From: Trichopria drosophilae
Taxonomy: Eukaryota > Arthropoda > Insecta > Hymenoptera > Diapriidae
NCBI GenBank assembly: GCA_030407085.1
Contig: CM059582.1
Location: 30,207,001 to 30,271,000, forward strand
Direction of reading: 5' to 3'
DNA: 64,000 nucleotides
The notes beneath the pieces are model-generated. The model was not told the origin of the DNA. It did no database searches and saw only the letters and a list, made by a program, of their open reading frames with translations. Below, piece by piece: positions 22,480 to 35,764 of this stretch; within the stretch, counting starts at the first letter, position 1; each line of letters begins with the position of its first letter. The translations under genes were made by a program, and so were the position numbers.

Positions 22480-24400
22480 CAGGCAAGTTTGAATATTAAA
22501 ATAATATTATGCGACACAAATGTGTACACTTCAAATCAAATGCTCTATAAATAAATACTGAAAAGCGTAATCGCAACAAGGAATTCATGATTAACGTGTT
22601 CAATTTCTATGACTAGGGGAGACTGAGGTCAATTGATGGGTGGGGCATATTGACGGTTTGCACTTTACTCTAATTCTATACATTAGACAATTCTATGCAT
22701 AGTATATTCATTGCGCTTAGCTGTATCGCGTTACCATAGTAATACTTTGTTTATTGAACTAAATTTAGTTATGGTTCTGATTGATTGATCTGGCATATGA
22801 AATATAACTATTTACTTTAGACTATAGAAGCGTGTTACTCCATACTGCCACCGATATCAGTGTAAGTATTTGTATATTTAGCTTCCTCTACTTTCAATTT
22901 ATAAAATCATTTTGAGAAATATTGGACCCCAGCTTCTCTATGTAGTACTTGAAGAAGCTATAGTTATCGTAATAATACAGTTTTGGTATAAGGAACATGT
23001 GCTGAAATTAGAAACTTTGAAGTTGAATATCTCAAAACTTATATCGGTTGGAAAGCTTTGGTTTTCGTTTGAGTATACAAAAATCTTAAATTAATCTTAT
23101 TACGAAGTTTTGGGGAATTGTAGAGTAATTGGATTTTAGAAGGAAAACCCTTAATTTCGGAATTCTATAATTTAATCAACTACAATAGTTGACCGCACGT
23201 ATCCTGAATTACAAAATTATGAATGACTAACGTGGAAAGTTAATATTTTGTGTCTGAAATAATTAAACTCTTATTAATAAATTCATAATTTCAAAACTGA
23301 AAAGAGAAATTTATTTCATAAAATTTTTCAACTATCGTATCGTTGCCTGCTTTATATCCATATTTTTTACGGCACGTAAACAAAAAACTTTGTATTATTT
23401 GAAAACTTGTAACGTAATGCAATAAATAAAATTTAAATTAATAGAAATATGTTTGCGTACTAAGGTAAATTTTGTGTACAGGTACACATATATTCCATCT
23501 AGGTTAAATCAAGGAAAGCCTATCTTGAGATGTCATATAGCACCCTTCGTCTCCTCCGTTCGTAAAGACGTAAAATCTTAGGTCGTCACGCACACGCGGT
23601 AGTCCGGATAAAGAGATTTTATGTGTTTACGTGTCTGTATGAGTATGCGCTTACTGTGTTTGTGTATACTATGTGGGGACGGTATTTGGAAGACGACGCG
23701 TGGCCCAAGGCGTTGCGAAATAGAAAATTGGCCCATCTATTTCTCCCCGGCAACTTACCGTGTCGTGTGGCATGATTGCCAAGGAAATTTGGGAATTACG
23801 GAATAAGTTTCCTTAATTGTTATTTTCTGCCATTTAGTATTTCGTCAATGCTTTTTTCTACATCAGTATTAGCGCCATTTTTTTCAATTTCAAATTTCGT
23901 TGCTTTAAATTAACAGAAAACAAAACAACATAAAGAAGATATTTTGAGTATTCGTTCGGGTATTAAGATAACATATGTTAACTAATAGTAATAAAACAAT
24001 TTATGCTTACGATCTAAGTAATAAAATATTGATAATAACTTTAAAATATAGCTTAATATTTAATTAATTATTCTACATATTTAGTTTTACTTATGCTCTG
24101 AAAATGTTATTTAAGGAATTTTGTAAACGACACTATATTATTCTCTAGGAGATTTATTCAGATCTGAATACAGAATTTATTCTTCCACGACTTGATTGAG
24201 TTTGTTCATCTGAAACAATACTTATAATCAAAAATATTAGTATTTAAAACGTTATAGACTAATATTTCACGGCATTCATTCCACTTATTCGTTATACTAA
24301 CTAAGAATCGTAAAATAAATAAATACCAAGCGATATAACTCTTTCGAAATCAGATTTTCGTAAAGATGAAGTCTTTCATCGAGAGAAGATAAAAATGAAA
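22480..24400. other. AT-rich stretch, no gene; small GC-richer spot at 23520-23800
   Basis: Frames of 60-61 codons at 22912-23094 and 23621-23806 lack recognisable features. The second lies in a slightly GC-richer spot with GTGT-rich sequence. No repeats shared with other parts of the window were noticed. Confidence 0.4.
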
Positions 24401-24489
24401 ACAGGCGGAACGATTAACAATTTCGTAAAATTGACTGAAAGGTTCGCGAAGAGTAAATTAAGCGTTTTAAGGACGCATAAAACGACATA

Positions 24490-25200
24490 AAAATGTTAAG
24501 CGGGAAATATCGCGCCATTATCGCAGCCATTAACGTCATACGCTCAGCTCTGCGAGAGGGTAGCAGCATTAAGGCCGGCGCATCGATATTCTCGAAAAGC
24601 GGCGAAACAAAGCGACCGCACGATAAAAATTTGCAAAAGCCTTGCGGTTTCGCGTCTTTACGGCAATTCGAATTTCGCCTCCCCGACTCCTCGCGAAGTG
24701 CTTCGATCGTTTAGCTCTATTGGTCTGGACACGAGATCCCGATGGGCCATTACCGGCTGATATATTATCGGTCAGGAAAGTATAATCGCACGAGAGAGGA
24801 GAGAGAGAGATGGAGAGAGACTGAGGGAGAGAGCGGTCACTCCCTTTTGGCCACCCTCGGTCACTTCCATTTCACTCCACTGACTTTTCTCCACCTCCTT
24901 TTCTCCGTGGCTCCTTTCGGCTCTCGATTGTCCTTTTGCCCCAATCCCCCTTTGCCCCTTATACCCCCGAAGCCCCTGACAGCACCAGTCTTCTTCCTGC
25001 TTGTATCCATCCTTTTTCTATTGCTCTCGACGCTCGAGCGATCAGACAGGAATTCGAGCGAAGCTTTCGGCAAGTGCTCCTCCGGCGTGTAGAATCGTTG
25101 GCGTCTGATCAAACGAGCCTTTCTCTACGGCGTCTTTCGAAAACCCTTCCACTATCACGTGAAAAGAAATCTTGAACCTTTGCGCGAGCGTTGATGAAGG
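24490..25200. other. GC-richer island with GA microsatellite
   Basis: CpG-rich sequence with TAATTAAC-free, mixed composition runs from 24490 to 25200. A purine-rich GA tract lies at 24791-24835, followed by a pyrimidine-rich block to about 25020. Frames open on several strands here (for example 24742-25092 plus, 24861-25112 minus) overlap one another, which argues for composition rather than coding. It resembles a promoter-like or regulatory island but has no clear core-promoter element. Confidence 0.35.
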
Positions 25201-26270
25201 TCTGTGAGAAAAATCCGTATTAAATGAAATCTTCGCTTATAAGAAAATCCCGTGCTTCGTTCCAGATAGCTCTTTTTTAATATTAACATTGAAAGAGCGG
25301 CAAGGTGTAGCATTGAATGAAACCCGAGAAGACCGGGGAAATTAATGCGTTTGCACTCGGACCAATTTACGATGCTATGAAGATAAATGCAATTTTCTGT
25401 GAATAAATGTCGAATGATTTCGAATAAACTTTCTATTCAGCATTTTCGGCGATTTTTATCACGGTACGGTTACTGAGATTATTGATCTTCGATGAGTCAT
25501 ATTTTCATATTGTAATCAGATAAGGAAATTGGCTAATTATTGAACGTTTTTAGTGTTTCTTTATTGACTGCCATTACGAATGCTTTTATGGGCATATGCA
25601 ATTATTTCTGCTATTTGATGACTTTAAATATACAACTTTCTGCTAGTTCAAATTCTCTTCACACATCTTAAAAAAAAACTAATCGATATTTTCTTTTGAT
25701 CAGTTGTTTCTTATAAAAGTACAAAAATACAGAGAACATTTGAAAAATACTAAAACAAAAAATATGAAACGTACGACAATTTCAATAAATATATACGTTC
25801 GTCGTCAAGGTGTGAGAGTAGGACAACGACAAAATGTTTATACGGCTGAGAATCGTTTTTATAGTTCTCAGTCTCCTATTCTGAGGCAAGTTTTGGAGAT
25901 ATAAACTAATCCGCAAGATGTCGCTCCAAGCTTCATGTGCCTGCCACTCTCTGCTAATCTATCACCTTCATTCTCTGAACCGTTATTTCGCTTACTCTCT
26001 CTCTTCCGCCAGAGAATCGGCACTATGGTGGGAAGTGTTATGCGACCGACGCGCCGCCACTCGGTTTAGTTGATCAGATTCAATAAAGCGACCACCACGA
26101 ATGGATCAGCCCAATAATTTCAACCATTCCAGGTGGAGTTTTGAACTAGCTTAATGATGCTCTAACCAATACCTATTATTTTTAGCGCACAATCACAAAA
26201 ATCGGTCATTACTCATTAAAACCGTGTTAAATGTATATGTACATAGCCATGAAATTATAATCCTACCATC
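25200..26270. other. No gene seen; small GC-richer spot near 25.9-26.1 kb
   Basis: The 66-codon frame at 25704-25904 (ending near SSQSPILRQVLEI) has no family I can name. The section 25920-26100 is somewhat richer in C and G and includes GACGCGCCGCCACTCGG. I see no repeat partner or splice series. Confidence 0.35.
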
Positions 26271-27885
26271 TAGTATTTATGTGTGTATGTCGTTTATTGA
26301 CTCACAAAAAGTTATTACAAAGGACTTCCTTTACAAATACAGGAACTGTAAAAAAATGAATAAGGTAAATATAATCCAATAAACCAAAATTCAATGAACT
26401 AAAACTAAAAATAAAGAGACGCTGACTTGCTATTTAATATCTCTCTCTCACTCTCTTTCCCCCCTTTCTCGCTTTCTCCCCTCTCCTTTCTCTCTCTCTC
26501 TCCCCTTTCACGTTCTATCATCTCCGTCCACTTAAAACTCTCCCATCCTCACTTAGAACATTCACCCTTCTTTCTTATTTCTCCCTTACATAATCGCACT
26601 TGCTCTTTAGATGTTCAGTAGTCTCTCTCGTCTTCATTCATCCAGTAGATGTTTCCCTCTCCTCATTTCCATCATCTCCATCTCGCTATTGTCACTTAAT
26701 CTCTTTCTCTCATTTCTCTTTCATTCTTTTATGTACCCCGGTACTTCCTTCACCATCCTGCACTCCACACGCGACTTCGACGTCCTCACTTTTTTCCCAC
26801 TGTCTTGATCATCCACTTCTATATCCATTTCTCTCAGGCGTTTCCATTTATTCTCTTCCTATTCGTTCATTGCCCTTTCACTTATACCTCCTCTCCATAG
26901 ATAATGTCCCCTCTCAATTGTTCATTCTTTCCTATTCTCATCTCTTTCTCTCTTCCTCTTTTCCAGCATACACTTCACTCCAATTTCCCTTCCCTCTCCC
27001 TTCTCTAAATCTTTCTTTGAAACTTCCCTTTCTCCATTCCGTGTTCAATCTTAATTTATTAATTTTTAACTCCTCTCTTACAATGTACCCCGTTTTTACC
27101 CTTTCTAAACCTAAAATCCATCTTAAAATGGTATCCCTGGTATCCCTATATCTCCACTTCAAAAAATAAGATTCCCTCCACTATATTATTCAAAAGTTGC
27201 AGTCTCCACTTTACATCTCCCTTAAATTTCCTGTCTGCATGGCTCTATATCCATCCCATTGCCACCCTAGCTCTTCTCACACTTTCTCTCACTTATTCTT
27301 TTTCCCCTTAATGCCTTGTTACCACATACCTTAAATATATTTTTCTTCCCTTCCTCTATGCTTTCTTCTCCCCACCTTCAGAATATTTCCTTCTCCCTCC
27401 CTCCCTTATTTTCTAACGCCATCACCTTCGATTTCTTCACACTCACTTCTACTTTCTTTCCATATATATACTTCCTTACTCCCTATATTATATCCCTTAG
27501 CGCTTCTTCTTCCTCTGCTACCAACACTATGACATCCGCGTATTCAATTGACCATATCGTATCATTTCCCAGTCTTATCCTACTCCCTTTCTCTAATTCC
27601 TCCTAAATATCTGTTATATATTAAACAGAATTGGACTGATCGTGCATCCCTGCCTTACCCCATTCTCCACCTAGAATACTCTTGACATTTTACCTCCTAC
27701 CTTCACCACACACCTCGTATGCTTCTATACCTCTCTTACTCTCTCTATTATTCCTTCACTCACTACTCTCTCCCTCATTATTTCCCACAACACCTTCCTG
27801 TCCACCTTATCAAAGGATGCCTTTAAATCCATAAAAATGCCCATACTTTCTTTTTTTCCTTTAACCTCCTTCACACTTCAGGAAT
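26270..27885 (-). mobile_element. 5'-truncated, degenerate non-LTR retrotransposon
   Basis: On the minus strand the block reads as a decayed LINE ORF2. At 27800-27845 is MDLKASFDKVDR, reverse-transcriptase motif A. Near 27647-27664 is GVRQGC, followed by SPILFN. Near 27530-27546 the catalytic YADD box reads YADV, so one catalytic aspartate is lost. Toward the 3' end, 26938-27162 is still open and contains RWILGLERVKTGYIVREEL, a conserved stretch after the RT domain in insect elements of this group. Several in-frame stops and frameshifts interrupt it. The endonuclease and start of the RT are missing, so the copy is 5'-truncated near 27885, as is usual for LINE insertions. The strong C/T bias of the plus strand reflects the GA-rich coding strand. 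The exact 3' end is uncertain; AATAAA (minus) near 26295 could mark it. Confidence 0.85.
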
Positions 27886-28009
27886 TTCACAATACAACTA
27901 GTTGAATTTACCAAAGTTGATGACACATATTCTCCACAACTAAATCTAAAATTGGCGGATTTCGTAATAGAATCCGCAGATTGCAGTACGGGAAACGATT
28001 TTTATTCAG

Positions 28010-28590
28010 TCGTCCAGCGCCTGAATATTCAGTGCCTTGATGAACTTTCGAATGAGTTCGCGGTTCATGTTTTGGCCATGAATCGAGCAGTGAGACATGT
28101 CGGGAGGAACGAAGGGTGACTTGCGAACATCCGAAGTACGGCTGCGACGTCGTATTCCATATTCAACGTGCCGTGTAGCTTACACGCGATTATACGCGTC
28201 GTGTAATGGCTGGCGCAACCCTCTCTTAATTGAACGATGGTCGGGGTGGCGAATGATATTAATGCATGGAGATTGGCAGCAGGACGCATCGGCATGGTCA
28301 CGCTGCTGGCCGTAGCGTCCGTACCATCCGGACATGCAGGAGTGACGGGACGAATATGCCGCGACGCATTATTCCCTCGGTGCGCTCGTGTTCCGGGCTA
28401 AAATCATTGTCGTCGTAACGCCTGACATAGACTTTGCCGGGTCTTGTAACCCGCCCATAAACGTGTCGCTTGATGCACTATCTCAGTTAATTAACCTCCG
28501 GATCTTTTGTGAAATTCAGCTCGCGCTGCAACAAATTCAACATCGGCTGTCATCGAAATTAGAGGATGATTGCTAGTTTGACAAATTAAT
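28010..28590. other. GC-rich island without a gene call
   Basis: The island has many CpGs and overlapping open frames of 62-78 codons on both strands (28065-28301 minus, 28097-28315 plus, 28388-28576 plus). It contains homeodomain-type words such as TTAATTAAC (28497-28505). No protein motif or compatible splice chain was found, so conserved noncoding DNA is the better guess. Confidence 0.35.
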
Positions 28591-28947
28591 TCATGCTTTT
28601 GTCTGCAATCCTCGATTTTGTTCCCCATAACGACAAGAAACATTCGTATGTCGCACTGTCAAATTGGTATATTGGAAGTTGTGCTGTATATCTGTTAAAC
28701 ACGAAAGGAACATCTAAATAACTTTACATTTACCTTACATTTAACCTTACATTTTTAAGTAATTAATAAACAGTGATGTAAACAAAGAAACCCTATAGAA
28801 CAAGTGAATCCCTGCCTCTAATTATACGTGGCAAATTCATAAATTTAGATAGATTATGATCAGAACTGATCCCTAAAGCGATTGTTTCATCACCTGGAAA
28901 ATGTTGACATATAAGTCGTTGGAGTGTCCGACTATATACAGAAAAAT

Positions 28948-29160
28948 GAAATAATCTTAATAGTAACGGTCCTATGCGGGTTTCGTTCAAGTAGTCATAT
29001 TCCGAAGTCTTATGTTGGCAGTAGAAACAGACTGTTACTACTTAGATTACTGCATTTTTTTACGGATTATTCACGACTTCAACAACGATTCTTCAAACTT
29101 TCTCACATGATAAAACACTCAATTTTGAAATTAGCTGTTAGCTCTTATTAAACTCTAACT
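28948..29160. repeat. Inverted pair of the ACTGTTACTACTTA motif with trailing repeat
   Basis: Left arm GAAATAATCTTAATAGTAAC (from 28948) faces right arm GACTGTTACTACTTAGATTA..CTGCA (29030-29054). A further half-site CAAGTAGTCA lies between them at 28988. The sequence after the right arm (29055-29150: TTCTTCAAACTTTCTCACAT, then AAAACACTC and TTTGAAATT) resembles that after the pair at 37.15 kb, so the pair is the head of a longer repeat. Confidence 0.7.
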
Positions 29161-29213
29161 GAATTTATCAGTGCCAGAGGTCATATACCCTCCTTTGTCA
29201 GATTGGCTGAATA

Positions 29214-29974
29214 AAAAATTGCTCAAAAATATGGATTAAAAGAAAAAAAAGACACTGCGATATACATCAATATATTTTTTGCATACTGAATTCGAATTCG
29301 AAATTAAAAATACTGACTCCGTTTGCTTGTCAGAGATCCTTGACTAAGTTTGAAGAACACAGCAGGAAACTTAGGAAATCATAAAAGTTTAAATTACCTA
29401 GAAATAGCAGAGAATGTGGTTATGAATTTCGGGAATATTATATGCTTGATGAATTGAAAATTGAATTTCTTGCATTCTTGTCTAGAATAGCTTTAGAAAA
29501 TCCAGGAGACTACAAAGAAGAAAAGAGAGAATACTTTGTTACCTTCAATATCACTGTAACAAAAATATGATGGCAAACTATTGCTGGAGCCTAAAATTGG
29601 ATGTACATGATAAACAAAAACGTAAAAAAACAATTCTTCATTGATCATTTTAAATTAGAAAAGTGCCCTATTAGGGAAAAACTATCTACAGATGCATTAC
29701 TTTGAAGCAGCTTGTCTTTTTAACTTTCGATACTAATTCACAGTGAAAAAATAAATCTATAGGTGTATATCAGCAAAAAATGTTTTCTTTTCTGTTTCTA
29801 TTCTCTCTTTTTGAGCAATTTATCGACTGTTTCTCAAGAATTCAAGCTACTTTGAAAATTCTGACTTCCGGATTAGGATTAAACGAAGAAAAGTACATGT
29901 AAACCCCTACAGTGGCGTTTCTGCAAAAGTCCTTTACTTTTCAGCCTTTAATCTATATTTTTGAGCAATTTTTA
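29214..29974. mobile_element. Possible MITE of about 760 bp with 29-bp TIRs
   Basis: AAAAATTGCTCAAAAATATG and the following GATTAAAAG (29214-29243) are matched in reverse complement by 29945-29974 (CTTTAATCTATATTTTTGAG, then CAATTTTT). A third TTTTTGAGCAATTT lies at about 29809. No transposase frame is present inside. Flanking duplications are not clear because the ends are A/T-rich. Confidence 0.5.
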
Positions 29975-32900
29975 ATGATAAATTAGACTTAGAATTCGAA
30001 TAAATAATCAATAATAATAAAAAGAATAACACATAGACAAGGCGTATGTCCTTCTCAAAAAACGAATAACGGAACAATGGAAACATATGTACGTGTAAAG
30101 GTAAACACGAATATTCATTCCATGGTTTAAATACATATTGTTGCCATTTGATCTATTTTGCAATCTCTCTATTACCCAAATAAAAAATAGATTTCCGTAA
30201 TTGATTTTATTATATGACGAATACAGAATTTTTTAAATTAATAAAAATATGCGCATACATTGCGCATTTTTTAGATAATATACTGGTGAAACGTATAACT
30301 AAATAAAATTCCATTTTAATTGATACCTTTGAAATTAATAAGGCAATAAAATTTGATTAACGTAAAACTACATTGTTTATAAAAAAAATGGAATTTTTTA
30401 AAAAGTTCAACATAATGGAAACGTAAGCTTCAGTTTTCGTGCATAAATACATTTTCGTAAGAATTAATTTGATCTGCATTAATTGACTTTGATGCAAATT
30501 TAATTAACTTCTTGTTTGCAGCCGACTTTATTAATTCCTAGATTATTAAATCGAATTTACATAATGGATTGATAATCTTTATTGACACTTTGTGATGTAA
30601 TTATTTGTGATGTAATATATTCCTTGATTTGTATTTCCTCTTTTCCGAAATAGGATTGGTTTCCATTAGTAACTCCTGATATTCGAAGATCATCGCGTAC
30701 TAGTTAGTATTACTTAAAAAATAGACTCTCTCTGTAAATCAATCTGTACGAAGGCTATTCAGATTTCGAGGCATAAAATCTGTTTCCTTGAAAATATAAA
30801 ATGTAGCCTGAATATGATCGTTTAAAAAAAAACTCTTCGTGTTATATGTTTGAATTTATCAATATTTTTTATTGAGACAATTAAATTTTTCGTTGCATGC
30901 TGCCATATTGGCTGAAGCCATTTTGAAGCTTAATTTTTTCTCGCATTCATTTTGACCTCCTTATACAATCTGGCGCGAAATTCTTAATCCAACAAAAAAT
31001 TCGGGTGAAAAATCCGACTTTTTCTCAAATAGTCGACCATATCTTTTCTGTATCGCATTTTTTAAAAATGTTAAGTTCAGAATCGGAAAATACAATCAAT
31101 TGATAAATCTAAAATTTTTTCAACGTTGATGACTCAGCAGAACTGACATTTGAAAAATTCGCCTTTTTGGGACTTAATGGGCCGGTATTAGTGCATTCTG
31201 CAGTTGTGCCAATATTGTAAACAACCGTACTGTATTGCTAAAAGGTCTACCATTACCTACGGCATAAATAAATAAACGAACTAAAAACTTACTTACATAG
31301 AAATGTAAATGGCGATATTGTACAATGAGATTTGTCATTTTGAAAAACTTTCCATTGGGAAATTGAGATTTAAACAATTAACGAACATCAAGAAAGATTT
31401 CAATAGGCAATTGTAATGTTTGTTATTAAATGTTCGTGTTTATATTTTATCTCATTTTCGTATCTTTATAATTCCTAAACCAAAACGTTGAAAGCTATAC
31501 CTACATATTTCTTAATCTCTAGCTCTTCTGTAACTTGACTCCATGACAAATTTTAAGGTACGATAGGAAAGTAACATTTAAAATTCAATGTACCATATTG
31601 TGTGTTTTGTACGACTTTTAAATATTCCTCTAAAAAGTGAACCATCTCTCAAATTAAGGCAACCTCTTGTTCGAAATTTTGAAGAACTCTTTTACGGTGA
31701 CAACTTATTCTATGTTTATTTTTCTAATTTCATTGGGGAATGCAATATATCTTAAATAAACATTCCTCTGACGAAGATGTTGCAAGACTCATTTAACTCC
31801 AGCAAGTAATAAAAAGTTCGCATGTTACATATCATAATAATTATCTCTATCGACACCATTAAACGCATTTAAATGTATTGCCAAATTTTGATTACAATAA
31901 AGGCGAACTGGATATAAACTTGTTATATCAGGGGCGGACAGAAACAAGTATCATAATGATGCACTTGCTACTGCCTAGCATGTACAGAATATAGCAGTTG
32001 GAATCTATTCGTATTCAAGTCATGTCCAATCGTCAAGCGCCTTGAGCAAGAACATCTTATGTATCCACCTGCTATTATTCGGTTGCTCTCAAGGATGGCG
32101 AACGTTTTGCAGTTACTGCGCCAACTGATCAATACACAAGTATTGAACTAAACTCTTTATTTTTCAAAAAATAATGTTTCATTTTTTAGTTGATATAATA
32201 AACACAAAAATACAAGGTTTTAATAACAGCCATATACTGTTTTTTAAATTTTCCTGATAATTATGTTATAGAATGTCACAGTGGATCTGACTTTGGTCGT
32301 AAAGTCGTAGAACATATCAATTGAGATATTGAACTCCTAAACGGTTTGAGAGTTCATATTTAAATATCATTTTAGTATCCGCAAATTATAATTTAGGTCA
32401 AGGTGAAAGTCATTGTGAAATTCGAACATCAAATTTCCCGATTTTTACATTTCTATTTCGAAAATATAATTTCGTATTAAAAATAATTGCAGAGACCTCT
32501 AAGATTATCGTTAAACCAAATAAAGGTGCAATGATATTTCATCCCATAATGAATTCGATGATAGATATTTTGCCCTTTCCGTAGTCTGCAAGACACTGAT
32601 TTGCTTTAAGTAGTAATATTCTTTGAAAAGGAGCCAACTTCAATATCACATTTTATTTTCAGAAATATATCTGACAATTCTCAAACCAATTTGATCTTTG
32701 TTTATATGTCATAGTTTTATACCGTTTAAATACTAAGCAGAATAATTTCCCAACTGACTACTCAATCATCAAAGTGATTTACTACCTGTTCAATGACAAT
32801 AATGGCAGTGACAGGCAAAAATTGTCAAATATGAATCGTATCATATTTAAATGAATGTCGACTAAAGCAAAGTATTAACAGTTCTAATTAGTTTCCTCAA

Positions 32901-33100
32901 TGATATTTAATGAATAGATTTAATGTGAATAATTAAACATAACCCCCGAAAAATGCCACCCCAAATTTCCTTATATCGTAGTTGTAATAATTATATTGCT
33001 ATAGTCTCCCTTAAAAATTCTTTAGTGACGAGTAGTCGGCGTAAATTTACAATTAGCAGATGATAGGCGATCCTGAAAACATGATTTCATTAAAATCAGA
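29975..33100. other. AT-rich stretch, no gene supported
   Basis: Most of this 3.1 kb is AT-rich without repeat structure. GCCATATTGGCTGAAGCCAT (30901-30920) shares words with the CCATTTTGAA repeat family at 18.4 and 53.7 kb. The section 31930-32130 is slightly GC-richer. A half-site of the dispersed motif, TAAGTAGTAATA, is at 32609-32620. Confidence 0.4.
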
Positions 33101-33520
33101 TACCAAAAAATACGTAACATCTCAATGCATAATAGTCGAGTATTAAAATCACTAATAACGATGCTCGTAAACGAGCATATACACGCATGCAGAAAACAAC
33201 TTTGCGATCAATCCGCGTATAATAACATTCCGTTAAAACTCGATTCGCGTATGGATACGCGTGACAAGTTGCTTTGCACAGAAATGATAATCATCGAAAA
33301 TATGCGATTTCGGGGAACAAATATAATCCATCCAGTCAATAAAATAAACAGCGTATGGGATGCAAAAACCAAAATAAACGCGTTTCGATACGCTTCCCAA
33401 TGAGATATCGTCCGAACACATCTATCTGCGATTCCGAGTAAAGTTCATTGAAGCAAATAAGCATTCCGATGCTAAAATCATGCGAATAACATCGGTATTT
33501 AGCGTTTGATCACGTAATAT
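33100..33520. other. GC-richer patch, frames without known domains
   Basis: A plus frame (33125-33403, 92 codons) and a minus frame (33233-33421) overlap in a patch with several CGCGT words. The plus product has balanced composition but no motif I know. No splice chain could be built. Confidence 0.25.
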
Positions 33521-35250
33521 CGTCAAGAATTACTTGGTCCAATAGTATTTTATAATAATGTTCTCTGCTTATATTCAAGTCAATTCGTGTCTGAAATTAA
33601 ACATTTTTTATTTTTTGACGCACTTTAAACGCAACGTATTATTTATTAGATAAATCGATGGCTACGATGAAAATTTAAACAGCTCATTATCAAAAATGGT
33701 GTGAGTGTCATAATTTAATAAACGGCCTTTGATATCTTTTTTCATTGTTTCGAAGAGTGGTGGAAGTTACTAAGCGATTGATGGATGTGACGTGCAATAA
33801 ATTAGTGGAACATACCCTCGACATGACAATGATACATATTCGATTAGAAACGCATCGGTAATTACGCGATTAATTCATTGATTAAACGTGCAGCATTTCT
33901 GGTATTTGATGATTAAATATATGCTATTAGATTTAACTATTTTATATTAGTCTTTGAATTGTTAATACAAATATTAAGTTGACAAAAGTTGTGACGTTTT
34001 TAATTGGGATAATAATTGCATTTTTTTAAATAATCATCCAATTATTTTCGAACCAGCATAGCCCTTAAAAATGACGATAAAACATAAAAGTAATTAAATA
34101 ATTTTCATCACAAATGGAAACGATAAATTTTCAGCTTTGAAATTTAAAAATAACAACGTCATTATAAATATTTCAGATGACATTGATTTTCTCGTTGTAA
34201 TAGTAAGTTACTTGATCTAAGATTTCGAAATATTCCAGATAATGCTTACCAAGATAATAGAAATTACATTCAACCTTTTAATTAAGGATATAAAACATAA
34301 AAGTTAGATAACTAAAGAAATATATTAGACTTTACTTAAAAGTAGCGTTAATTTAATATTATAAATTATAATTTGGTTTTCCACTACTAAGAATACGATT
34401 TACCCAAAAATAAATCTTGTGGGAGCTGAGGATATTAAAACTTTTCGACTGATTTTTCAGTAGTTCGTGAAATATATACACAGCTTGATGATAATAATAT
34501 TCTAGACTTTGAGGTAATATTTTCAAAGTATACTTAGAAGTTTAAGAACTTATGTAAAAGCTTCTAGTAAAGCAATATTTAATTTCTTAAGTTTTAAACT
34601 ATCTTAGACGCGTATCTCATGCTTTCACTAAAATGTCATATTTTACGTCGCTTAGAAAATACTATTGAAAACATTTTGGATTAACGCTTTAAGTAGCGAA
34701 AATAATGATTTATATAACTCTGATTTCTACAAAATATTTGTTCTCTTTTCTTAAATGCATAGTAATAGCATAAAGCACGTAGAATTTCGAGTATTTATAG
34801 TTATTTTATATATATATAGAATTAGCCAGTACCTTACAAAATAAATACTACATGACGAGCGGGGTATAAATTCTAATTACTATGGTGAACATACTTACAG
34901 GAAACGTATTTACTAAATTGTAAAAGTGAAAATAAAAAAAATAAGAAAGAAAAAATCCCTTTAGAAAGATGTTCAAAGCCCCTTAATACTTCAATTCTTC
35001 ATATTTATTCATGCAAGATTTCTCCTTACCTGAAAATGTGCAAATTAAAACCGTATGTTGTATAAAGATAATACAAAAAAAAATTTTCGTAAATTACGAT
35101 CTTGCTTTGTTGCGTTGTTGTACTGACTTGACTTACTTTCGTAGAAAGAATACAACTTAGTAATTTTGCAACCAACTTATAAACATCGATTTGAACACAA
35201 AATGAACAGTTTATTTTATACTTCGCATGAAAGTGCGCAATTAGAAGTTT
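33520..35250. other. AT-rich stretch, nothing recognised
   Basis: No gene, RNA or repeat was seen. On the minus strand a TTTTCAG|GTAAGG junction at 35023-35037 has the form of an abutting 3' and 5' splice site. Confidence 0.4.
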
Positions 35251-35303
35251 GAGTGCGACTGTAAGTAGTAACAGGTGAGATCGGTCAGACGCCGAATGAC
35301 GAG

Positions 35304-35760
35304 AATTGAGTACCCGGGTGCAAAAACGCCTTAGCCGCTCGGTCTAGTCGTAAGTAGTAACAGCCAGTCTCGCAGTTTTTTGCATTTATCTTGTTTTGCT
35401 TGATAGACAGCAATGTGCCGCCCTTGACAAAGTTGCAGGTGTTGAAAATATCTTTAATTTGAGCCGTCACTCGTTCCGATTCGATGAAAATTGTGTCCAG
35501 GGGAGCCTTCGGAAGTCGCATTTTTCCTATGTCCCACCGGCGACCGTCAGATGGCGAAAAAATGTACAATTTTCTTTGAATCGGAACGAGTGATTGCTCA
35601 AATTAAATATATTTTCAATACCTACAACTTTGTCAGTGGCGGCACATTGTTATCTACCAAGTCAAACAAGATAAATGCAAAAAACAGCGAAACTGGCTGT
35701 TGCTACTTACGATGAGTCAGACCGAGCGTCTAAGGCGTTTTTGCATTCGGACACTCAATT
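35304..35760. mobile_element. Foldback element with roughly 195-bp arms
   Basis: The left arm 35304-35500 and right arm 35567-35760 are reverse complements with modest divergence: AATTGAGT at the tip, GCAAAAACGCC, a GGTCT..TCGTAAGTAGTAACAG block, TTTTGCATTTATCTTGTTTT, and TCACTCGTTCCGATTC at the inner end. About 65 bp separate them. The arms generate two mirror-image frames, minus 35285-35569 and plus 35491-35715, which share ESERV.AQIK and INAKN.ETGC; this is an effect of the palindrome. The motif AAGTAGTAACAG is in each arm (35352-35363, inverted near 35698-35709). Another copy sits just outside at 35263-35274. No target duplication is evident. Confidence 0.8.
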
Positions 35761-35764
35761 ATTT

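Noticed and set aside
26427..27606. Long plus-strand frames (up to 189 codons) at 26427-27606
   Set aside because: They are Ser/Leu/Phe/Pro-rich shadows of the GA-rich minus-strand LINE ORF, which carries the real RT motifs.
33125..33403. 92-codon frame as a host gene exon
   Set aside because: Overlapping opposite-strand frame, no flanking splice chain and no recognised domain.
35285..35715. Two similar proteins on opposite strands, seemingly a gene pair
   Set aside because: They are the two arms of one palindromic element read from each side; no function is implied.
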